From Salinimicrobium xinjiangense DSM 19287 (GTDB lineage Bacteria > Bacteroidota > Bacteroidia > Flavobacteriales > Flavobacteriaceae), in NCBI RefSeq assembly GCF_000423585.1, contig NZ_AUIG01000017.1:55648-119647 (forward strand): DNA of 64,000 nucleotides, read 5' to 3'. Of the stretch, positions 58,682 to 64,000 are shown piece by piece (positions within the stretch are counted from its first letter, which is position 1; each line of letters opens with the position of its first letter). The notes below the pieces were generated by a model. That model saw only the letters and a list, made by a program, of their open reading frames with translations. It had not been told where the DNA came from and did no database searches. Made by a program: the position numbers and the translations under genes.

Positions 58682-58710
58682 TTGAACAAAGATAAAAATA
58701 GTTAGTTTTG
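58682..58710 (+). promoter_or_regulatory. promoter of proS
   Basis: TAGTTTTG at 58703-58710 matches TAnnTTTG and TTG at 58682-58684 lies 18 bases upstream. The -33 region overlaps the opposing -7 element of the lipoprotein operon at 58687-58694, so the two promoters may interfere. Confidence 0.6.
58687..58694 (-). promoter_or_regulatory. -7 element of the lipoprotein-FadL operon
   Basis: On the minus strand TATCTTTG, exact consensus, 21 bases before the lipoprotein ATG at 58665. It lies back to back with the proS -7 element, so this short gap is a divergent promoter pair. Confidence 0.6.
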
Positions 58711-58762
58711 CGCTAACGTTAATTGTATAACAAGGTACAACATTTGTGCCAAAAGACTGGAG

Positions 58763-60241
58763 ATGGCAAAGAACCTAACTACACGTAAAGAGGATTATTC
58801 GAAATGGTATAACGAACTGGTTGTGAAGGCAGACCTGGCCGAAAATTCGGCAGTAAGAGGCTGTATGGTGATCAAACCCTATGGTTATGCGATATGGGAA
58901 AAAATGCAGGCGCAACTCGACAAAATGTTCAAGGAAACGGGGCACCAAAACGCCTATTTTCCACTATTTGTTCCTAAGAGCCTCTTTGAAGCTGAAGAAA
59001 AGAATGCTGAAGGCTTTGCTAAGGAATGTGCTATTGTTACCCACTACAGGTTAAAAACAGATCCCGACAATAAAGGAAAACTGATAGTTGATCCTGATGC
59101 CAAGCTGGAAGAAGAGTTGGTCGTAAGACCGACTTCTGAAGCTATTATCTGGAACACTTATAAAGGTTGGGTGCAATCTTATCGTGACCTACCAATACTT
59201 ATTAACCAGTGGGCAAATGTTGTGCGATGGGAGATGCGTACCAGGTTGTTCCTTCGTACAGCAGAATTTCTTTGGCAGGAAGGACATACAGCTCATGCTA
59301 CAAAAGCTGAAGCATTGGCCGAAACCGAGCAAATGAATAATATTTATGCCGAATTTGCTGAAAATTTTATGGCAATGCCGGTGATCAAAGGCAGGAAAAC
59401 AGAGAGTGAGCGTTTTGCGGGGGCTGAAGAAACTTACTGTATAGAAGCTATGATGCAGGATGGAAAGGCACTCCAGGCCGGAACTTCTCACTTCCTGGGG
59501 CAGAATTTCGCTAAAGCCTTTGATGTAAAATTCGCGACCAAAGAAGGAGGCCTTGATCACGTTTGGGCAACCTCATGGGGAGTTTCTACCAGGTTAATGG
59601 GAGCTCTTATCATGACCCATAGTGATGATAATGGATTGGTGTTACCTCCAAATCTTGCGCCTATTCAGGTGGTGATCGTTCCTATTTACAAGGGAGAGGA
59701 CCAATTGGAGCAAATTTCTGTGGTCGCGAACGCACTTGCAAAAGATCTCAGAGCCCAGGGGATCTCTGTTAAGTATGACGACAGGGATACTCAAAAACCG
59801 GGTTGGAAGTTTGCGCAGTACGAACTCCAGGGTGTACCTGTGCGAATAGCAATAGGTCCAAAAGATCTAGAAAAAGGATCTGTGGAATTAGCACGTCGTG
59901 ATACCTTGAGTAAGGAATTTGTGCAGCAAGAGGAGGTAGTGGAGAAAGTGAAAGCTTTGATGACCGAAATCCAGGAGAGTCTTCATAAAAAAGCACTGGG
60001 CTTCAGAAACGAACATATCACCCGGGTAGATGATTTTGATGAGTTCAAAAAAGTGCTTGAGGAAAAAGGAGGATTCATTTCAGCGCATTGGGATGGTACT
60101 GCCGAAACTGAAAATAAGATCAAAGAACTAACCAAAGCGACTATTCGTCTTATTCCTTTTGACGCAGAAGAAGAGCAGGGGACTTGTGTTTACACGGGTA
60201 AACCATCTGTGGGAAGAGTATTGTTTGCAAAGGCTTATTAA
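58763..60241 (+). CDS. proS: prolyl-tRNA synthetase (archaeal/eukaryal-type)
   Basis: 492-residue class II synthetase. The N-terminal start [20 protein letters not shown], the motif 2 region [20 protein letters not shown] and [16 protein letters not shown], and the C-terminal extension ending GRVLFAKAY mark the shorter, archaeal/eukaryal-like ProRS without the editing insertion (INS) of the E. coli type. It lies directly upstream of the tRNA-Glu pair, but those have their own strong promoter. Confidence 0.95.
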   Translation: MAKNLTTRKEDYSKWYNELVVKADLAENSAVRGCMVIKPYGYAIWEKMQAQLDKMFKETGHQNAYFPLFVPKSLFEAEEKNAEGFAKECAIVTHYRLKTDPDNKGKLIVDPDAKLEEELVVRPTSEAIIWNTYKGWVQSYRDLPILINQWANVVRWEMRTRLFLRTAEFLWQEGHTAHATKAEALAETEQMNNIYAEFAENFMAMPVIKGRKTESERFAGAEETYCIEAMMQDGKALQAGTSHFLGQNFAKAFDVKFATKEGGLDHVWATSWGVSTRLMGALIMTHSDDNGLVLPPNLAPIQVVIVPIYKGEDQLEQISVVANALAKDLRAQGISVKYDDRDTQKPGWKFAQYELQGVPVRIAIGPKDLEKGSVELARRDTLSKEFVQQEEVVEKVKALMTEIQESLHKKALGFRNEHITRVDDFDEFKKVLEEKGGFISAHWDGTAETENKIKELTKATIRLIPFDAEEEQGTCVYTGKPSVGRVLFAKAY

Positions 60242-60261
60242 AATTTCAAAAAAAATTATTC

Positions 60262-60296
60262 TACATTTGCGCCATTCAAAAATAGTTGTATTTTTG
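60262..60296 (+). promoter_or_regulatory. strong consensus promoter of the tRNA-Glu genes
   Basis: TATTTTTG (60289-60296) is an exact -7 element with TTTG (60266-60269) 19 bases upstream, the best consensus match in the window. TACATTTG at 60262-60269 is itself a second perfect -7 sequence. The first tRNA starts 21 bases downstream. Confidence 0.75.
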
Positions 60297-60317
60297 CATC
60301 CGCATTTGAAAATAAAT

Positions 60318-60389
60318 GGTCCGTTCGTCTAGGGGTTAGGACGCCAGGTTTTCATCCTGGTAACAGGGGTTCGATTCCCCTACGGACTA
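60318..60389 (+). tRNA. tRNA-Glu (UUC), copy 1
   Basis: 72 bases fold as a cloverleaf: acceptor GGTCCGT with ACGGACT (G-U at the first pair), anticodon stem CCAGG/CCTGG with loop TTTTCAT and anticodon TTC, and T arm GGGGT-TCGATTC-CCCT. The 3' CCA is not encoded (next base is C then GAAA), so it must be added by the tRNA nucleotidyltransferase. Confidence 0.95.
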
Positions 60390-60434
60390 CGAAAGGTTTG
60401 CAAGTCGTGTAAACCATCTTTGAAATAATAAATT

Positions 60435-60506
60435 GGTCCGTTCGTCTAGGGGTTAGGACGCCAGGTTTTCATCCTGGTAACAGGGGTTCGATTCCCCTAC
60501 GGACTA
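60435..60506 (+). tRNA. tRNA-Glu (UUC), copy 2
   Basis: Identical over all 72 bases to copy 1, with a 45-base spacer. No CCA is encoded. No separate promoter is seen in the spacer, so both copies are probably one transcript, with rpsT 28 bases downstream. Confidence 0.95.
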
Positions 60507-60534
60507 CAAGAAGAAATAATTTAATATTAGTGTA

Positions 60535-60783
60535 ATGGCAAATCATAAGTCAGCGTTGAAGAGAATACGTAGCAATGAGACTAAACGTCTTAGAAATCGC
60601 TACCAGCATAAAACTACGAGAAACGCTATCAAGAAGTTGAAGGAAGCAGAAAAGCAGGAAGCCGAGACTTTATTTCCTACCGTAGTTTCTATGATCGACA
60701 AGCTAGCGAAGAAAAACATTATTCACGATAATAAAGCGTCTAACCTGAAATCTCAGTTAGCAAAGCACGTAGCTGCGCTTTAA
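60535..60783 (+). CDS. rpsT: 30S ribosomal protein S20
   Basis: 82-residue S20, a small helical 16S rRNA binder. It starts MANHKSALKRIRSNETKRLR and is Lys/Arg-rich throughout. It lies only 28 bases after the second tRNA-Glu with no promoter-like TAnnTTTG between, so it is probably expressed from the tRNA promoter by processing of a mixed transcript. A terminator follows 24 bases after the stop. Confidence 0.95.
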   Translation: MANHKSALKRIRSNETKRLRNRYQHKTTRNAIKKLKEAEKQEAETLFPTVVSMIDKLAKKNIIHDNKASNLKSQLAKHVAAL

Positions 60784-60807
60784 TAAGATAGTGTTCAATT
60801 TATAAAG

Positions 60808-60840
60808 AATGCCTTTCGTGTAAAACGAGAGGCATTTTTT
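60808..60840 (+). terminator. intrinsic terminator of rpsT
   Basis: AATGCCTTTCGT pairs with ACGAGAGGCATT (one internal mismatch) around the loop GTAAA, then six Ts. A second hairpin follows at 60857-60886 (AACCTCAGTGGTT with AACCAATGAGGTT, one mismatch, then a T-rich run), possibly a backup terminator. Confidence 0.85.
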
Positions 60841-61150
60841 GTTTCCTATATGAACGAACCTCAGTGGTTGTTAAACCAATGAGGTTTTGTGGTTTTTAAC
60901 CACCCCGTCCTCCTTTCGTCGGACACCCCTCCTTATAAGGAGGGGAGCCTTTGGGGATTCATCACTTGGGTGATCGACCGCAGGCGATTGGTATACGTCC
61001 TGTTTTCCCAAATCCTCCTTTCAATACGAAATAGCTCCCCTCCTCGCTTAGGAGGGGTGTCCGCAGAACGGGGTGGTGCTCTTTACACGATTATCAAAGT
61101 TCACGGAGTAACATCCCACTAAGAAGGAGGGATGTCTCCGGGTGGTGGGG
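60841..61150. repeat. GC-rich inverted-repeat element after rpsT
   Basis: A non-coding stretch. Left arm (from 60899) runs ACCACCCCGTC ... CGGACACCCCTCC ... GGAGGGGAGC; right arm (ending near 61079) runs GCTCCCCTCC ... GGAGGGGTGTCCG ... ACGGGGTGGT. The arms are about 48 bases each and nearly complementary, around a centre of about 85 bases. A partial third copy (GGAGGGATGTCTCCGGGTGG) lies at 61126-61145. No transposase is present. It resembles MITE-like or REP-like elements; an open frame that crosses it is not credible. Confidence 0.75.
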
Positions 61151-61153
61151 CAC

Positions 61154-61188
61154 AAAAAAATCCGGAGCATCAAAGATGTCCGGATTTT
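61154..61188 (-). terminator. terminator of rho
   Basis: On the minus strand AAAATCCGGACATC, loop, then a near-complementary CTCCGGATTTTTTT, ending in a U-run. It lies 23 bases after the rho stop. Confidence 0.8.
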
Positions 61189-61210
61189 ATCATTTTTGAG
61201 AGGTGTAATC

Positions 61211-63028
61211 TTATCCGTTCATGGAAATCAGGAACTCCTCGTTATTTTTAGTTTGTTTGATCCTGTCATTAATGAATTCCATGGCTTCTACAGGATTCAT
61301 GTCGGCAAGATATTTTCTCATTACCCACATTCTTTGTAGTGTGGCTTCGTCGAGCAAAATATCATCACGTCTTGTGCTGGAAGAAGTTAGATCGATCGCA
61401 GGGAAAATTCTTCTGTTGGCAATCTTTCTGTCTAACTGAAGCTCCATGTTACCAGTACCTTTAAATTCTTCAAAGATCACCTCGTCCATCTTGGAACCTG
61501 TATCTGTTAGAGCTGTAGCAATGATAGAAAGAGATCCGCCGCCTTCAATGTTACGGGCAGCCCCGAAAAATCTTTTCGGTTTGTGCAGGGCGTTTGCATC
61601 CACACCACCAGAAAGTACTTTTCCGCTGGCAGGTTGTACTGTATTGTATGCTCTGGCCAATCTTGTAATAGAATCCAAAAGGATCACCACATCATGACCA
61701 CATTCCACCATTCTTTTTGCTTTTTCCAGCACGATGTTAGCAACGCGTACATGTTCATGAGCTTCCTTATCAAAAGTAGAAGCAATAACTTCTCCTTTTA
61801 CATTTCGCTGCATATCGGTCACCTCCTCAGGACGTTCGTCAATAAGCAAAATGATCTGGTAAACTTCAGGATGGTTTGCCGCTATTGCATTGGCAATATC
61901 CTTAAGTAGCATCGTCTTACCGGTCTTAGGCTGAGAAACGATCATTCCTCTTTGTCCTTTTCCTATTGGAGAGAACATGTCCATAACTCTGGTGGAAACG
62001 GTACTTTGTCTTTCAGCTATATTAAATTTTTCCTGTGGGAAGAGAGGGGTAAGGTGTTCAAAAGAAATTCTGTCTCTTACAACTTGTGGATCAAGGCCAT
62101 TGATCTTATTGATCTTAATAAGCGGGAAATATTTTTCACCTTCTTTGGGAGGTCTTACCTGCCCAAGAACCGTATCACCTGTCTTTAATCCAAATAAACG
62201 GATCTGTGACTGGGAAACGTAAATATCATCTGGAGAGGAAAGGTACATGTAATCTGATGACCTAAGGAAACCATAGCCATCCTGCATGATGTCAAGAACA
62301 CCTTCACTTTCAATGATGGCATCAAATTCGTAATCGGGTTCCTTGTAACGATTTCGGTTGTCCCGGTTTCCGCTATCGCGGTTTCCGCTGTCCTTATTGC
62401 CGCTATCGCGGTTGGAGGTATCCCTGTTGCCGTTGTTATCGCGGTTGCCGGAATCCCTGTTCTCTCTGTTATCGCGGTTGTTGCTGTCGCGGTTTCCCTG
62501 GCTGCGGTTATCCCGATTCTCCCGGTTGTCTTTTGAACGGGAATCTTTACGGTTATCCTTTTGCTGATTTCTTGAAGAGGAATCTTTAGACGACTGATGC
62601 CTGTTGGAATCATCCCGTTTGCTTTTTTGATCTCTCTTTTTATCTCTGGAATCTTTGTCTTCTGAAGTTTGTTCCTTTGAGTCGGTAGCTTTGGAAGCAG
62701 TTTCCCGGGATTCGGTATTCCCCGGTTCCGGCTTAGCTTCGTTCTCTTTGCGGCTGTCTCCCCGATTAGCGGAAGAGCTCTCCTTCTCCTTGCGTGGACG
62801 TACCTTACGCTGCTTTCTTCCAGAATTTGGATCTTCCTTAGATTGCGGTTTTACATCCTCATCAGTCAGGACTTCCTGTACTTTTTTCGGATTTGCGGCC
62901 TGATAGTCAAGGATCTGGTATACCAAATCGAGCTTCTTCTGGGTGCGGTATTTAGGCACACGTAGCGTTTTGGCTATTTCCTGAAGTTCAGGCAGCTTTT
63001 TAGCCTTTAATTCTGAAATTTCAAACAT
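61211..63028 (-). CDS. rho: transcription termination factor Rho with a long disordered insertion
   Basis: 605 residues against about 420 in E. coli. Order: Rho N-terminal helical part (1-50, [20 protein letters not shown]), a disordered Lys/Glu then Arg/Asp/Asn/Ser region (~55-228, with repeated [21 protein letters not shown] units), the cold-shock-like RNA-binding domain ([20 protein letters not shown], about 245 on), then the RecA-like ATPase with P-loop [11 protein letters not shown] near 364-374 and [14 protein letters not shown]. The hexameric helicase terminates transcripts. The disordered insertion is a Bacteroidota trait; in Bacteroides it has been linked to phase separation of Rho. 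Confidence 0.95.
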   Translation of the reverse strand: MFEISELKAKKLPELQEIAKTLRVPKYRTQKKLDLVYQILDYQAANPKKVQEVLTDEDVKPQSKEDPNSGRKQRKVRPRKEKESSSANRGDSRKENEAKPEPGNTESRETASKATDSKEQTSEDKDSRDKKRDQKSKRDDSNRHQSSKDSSSRNQQKDNRKDSRSKDNRENRDNRSQGNRDSNNRDNRENRDSGNRDNNGNRDTSNRDSGNKDSGNRDSGNRDNRNRYKEPDYEFDAIIESEGVLDIMQDGYGFLRSSDYMYLSSPDDIYVSQSQIRLFGLKTGDTVLGQVRPPKEGEKYFPLIKINKINGLDPQVVRDRISFEHLTPLFPQEKFNIAERQSTVSTRVMDMFSPIGKGQRGMIVSQPKTGKTMLLKDIANAIAANHPEVYQIILLIDERPEEVTDMQRNVKGEVIASTFDKEAHEHVRVANIVLEKAKRMVECGHDVVILLDSITRLARAYNTVQPASGKVLSGGVDANALHKPKRFFGAARNIEGGGSLSIIATALTDTGSKMDEVIFEEFKGTGNMELQLDRKIANRRIFPAIDLTSSSTRRDDILLDEATLQRMWVMRKYLADMNPVEAMEFINDRIKQTKNNEEFLISMNG

Positions 63029-63193
63029 GAATGTTTTTAAATAAAATTGGTCTTTGGTTTAACTAACCTTCTCGAGGAAGAATCGAAAAAATTTTGGAGT
63101 CTAAGTAACCTTTATTGAATTGGTTACGAATTGATACTGCAATTATACGATATTATTTTTATATTTTAAATACGGTTTCTAAAAAGAATCTTT

Positions 63194-63201
63194 TATTTTT
63201 G
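63194..63201 (+). promoter_or_regulatory. -7 element of the DUF4293 gene
   Basis: TATTTTTG, an exact TAnnTTTG match, 19 bases before the ATG at 63220. No clear -33 TTG is seen in the A/T-rich upstream region. Confidence 0.5.
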
Positions 63202-63219
63202 TGCCTCTATTGAAGAGAA

Positions 63220-63630
63220 ATGCTACAAAGAATACAGACTGTTTACTTGTTAATTGCGGCCATTTTTAGTGCCGGCTTTGTCTTTATCTTTAAGCTTTGG
63301 AATGACCAGGCAGGTAATCCTGTCTACATTGAAGATGTAATGAACGCTCTGGTTATTACCCTGCTTTCAGCTTTGATCTCAATAGTTACGATCTTTTTGT
63401 TTAGGAATAGAAAGCTTCAGTTTGTGCTGGGGCGTATCAATATCTTATTAAACTTAATTTTACTAGGATTATTTGTCTATTGGTCCCTAACTATATCTGG
63501 AGAAACTTCGGTTTCAGAGAAAGGTATTGGGATGCTGACTCCTGTATTTTCTATCGTTTTTTTAGTGCTGGCCAATAAGGCCATAAAAAAGGATGAAGAT
63601 CTTGTAAAATCTGTGGACCGGTTGCGATAA
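63220..63630 (+). CDS. DUF4293 membrane protein
   Basis: 136 residues with four hydrophobic segments (LLIAAIFSAGFVFIFKLW, ALVITLLSALISIVTIFLF, INILLNLILLGLFVYW, MLTPVFSIVFLVLANKAI). The N-terminus MLQRIQTVYLLIAAIFSAGF and the closing IKKDEDLVKSVDRLR are diagnostic of DUF4293, a small inner-membrane family found throughout Bacteroidota and often next to rho. The function is unknown. It is divergent from rho and has its own terminator. Confidence 0.92.
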   Translation: MLQRIQTVYLLIAAIFSAGFVFIFKLWNDQAGNPVYIEDVMNALVITLLSALISIVTIFLFRNRKLQFVLGRINILLNLILLGLFVYWSLTISGETSVSEKGIGMLTPVFSIVFLVLANKAIKKDEDLVKSVDRLR

Positions 63631-63656
63631 ACCTTTCATCTTAGTAGTATTAGTGC

Positions 63657-63690
63657 GTAAAAACCCGGAGTGAAAGCTTCGGGTTTTTTT
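63657..63690 (+). terminator. intrinsic terminator of the DUF4293 gene
   Basis: AACCCGGAG (63662-63670), loop TGAAAG, then CTTCGGGTT (one G-U pair) and a run of Ts. It lies 27 bases after the stop. Confidence 0.88.
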
Positions 63691-63698
63691 GGTTCACA

Positions 63699-63735
63699 AT
63701 GGTTCAAGGTTTAAAATTCAAGGTTCAAGGTTGAG
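63699..63735. repeat. short direct repeats of TTCAAGGTT
   Basis: The core TTCAAGGTT occurs three times within about 35 bases (GGTTCAAGGTTTAAAATTC then AAGGTTCAAGGTTGAG). Together they form a run of degenerate repeats just upstream of the transposase gene at the window end, the type often seen at insertion-prone sites in Flavobacteriaceae. Confidence 0.6.
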
Positions 63736-63809
63736 TCCACTCTAAAAACAAAATTACTCGAATAATACTAAGAATGGACTATCTTTAAACCACTTTCCAA
63801 CTCACTATC

Positions 63810-64000
63810 ATGTTTAGAAAAACTCAGGATTCTTCTCAATCAGATCTCTTTTCTGGTTTCGGCCAATTGCTTGATGACAAGAAAGATAAGAAGCTAAACG
63901 ATCCAAAGGCCTGGTACAATATTTTTTATAAGTATTTTATTTCCAGGATTGATGAAGAAAAATTTGCTATTCTTTTTTCGTCTACCGGTCGTCCCAATGC
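63810..64000 (+). mobile_element. transposase N-terminus (IS1182-like), cut by the window edge
   Basis: A frame from ATG 63810 stays open to the window end (63 codons). It begins MFRKTQDSSQSDLFSGFGQL and continues with NDPKAWYNIFYKYFISRIDE and FAILFSSTGRPNA. This is the pattern of the IS1182-family transposase N-terminal domain as I recall it (short leader, then a W-x-x-x-F segment and the GRPNA turn). Only the start is visible, so the family call is moderate and it cannot be said whether the element is intact. The terminal inverted repeat is not identified. Confidence 0.7.

Noticed and set aside
60889..61122. 77-codon frame over the GC-rich inverted repeat after rpsT
   Set aside because: It is a translation of the repeat arms (Pro/Ser/Arg-rich), with no similarity to a protein and no promoter.
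62350..62530. Possible CRISPR-like repeat array
   Set aside because: The repeats are short, imperfect, in frame and inside the Rho coding sequence; there are no spacers.

Overview
The window is a stretch of chromosome from a member of the Bacteroidota, most likely a (marine-type) Flavobacteriaceae. The grounds are a SusC/SusD pair, fused SecDF, DUF4293, DUF2911, DUF6588-like and CtlX-type proteins, a Rho factor with a long Asn/Arg/Asp/Ser-rich insertion, zinc-free L36/S14/S4 paralogues, few Shine-Dalgarno sequences, and repeated matches to the Bacteroidota promoter -7 element TAnnTTTG. I cannot name the species from sequence alone. Almost all genes are recognisable and intact; most of the window is core genome.

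Layout. 1-16254 (+): the end of the str operon (rpsG tail, fusA, rpsJ) followed by the S10, spc and alpha ribosomal operons (rplC to rplQ, with secY, infA, rpmJ and rpoA), in the usual order. The rpsJ-rplC gap holds a palindrome and a terminator-like hairpin. 16438-22720 (+): carA, eno, gltA and two tandem guanidino-modifying hydrolases (a DDAH/arginine-deiminase-like gene and ctlX). 22857-28106: a small hypothetical gene (-), argS, ffh, a four-helix-bundle (23S-intervening-sequence-type) gene bracketed by inverted 7-nt repeats, and folD. 28107-35760 (-): DUF1232, AI-2E-family permease, VOC protein, Rho-N/DUF7218-like protein, rluF, a lipoprotein, a HerA-like ATPase, a Tat-exported LD-carboxypeptidase and a PBP4-type DacB. 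35899-42671 (+): SusC, SusD and a lipoprotein that fuses an N-acetylmuramoyl-alanine amidase to an M14 carboxypeptidase; with the two divergent carboxypeptidases this could be a peptidoglycan-fragment harvesting locus. 42767-51720: queE, DUF2911 (-), gyrB, an outer-membrane protein, mdh and secDF. 52112-55913 (-): a compact folE-cysS-yidD-lgt-DUF192 operon. 56066-58665 (-): a Tyr/Gly- and Arg/Ser-rich lipoprotein followed by a FadL-type outer-membrane protein. 58763-60783 (+): proS, two identical tRNA-Glu genes and rpsT. 61211-63028 (-): rho. 63220-64000 (+): a DUF4293 membrane protein and the 5' end of a transposase cut by the window edge.

No CRISPR array, prophage, defence island or obviously new system is visible. 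The leads that deserve a second look are non-coding: a 13-bp near-palindrome (AAAATGTCATTTT) that occurs four times, always between genes and mostly at hairpins; a 180-bp GC-rich inverted-repeat element after rpsT; the repeat-flanked four-helix gene; a structured leader before rpsD; and a probable leaderless queE transcript. The candidate muropeptide-scavenging gene set is the best protein-level lead.
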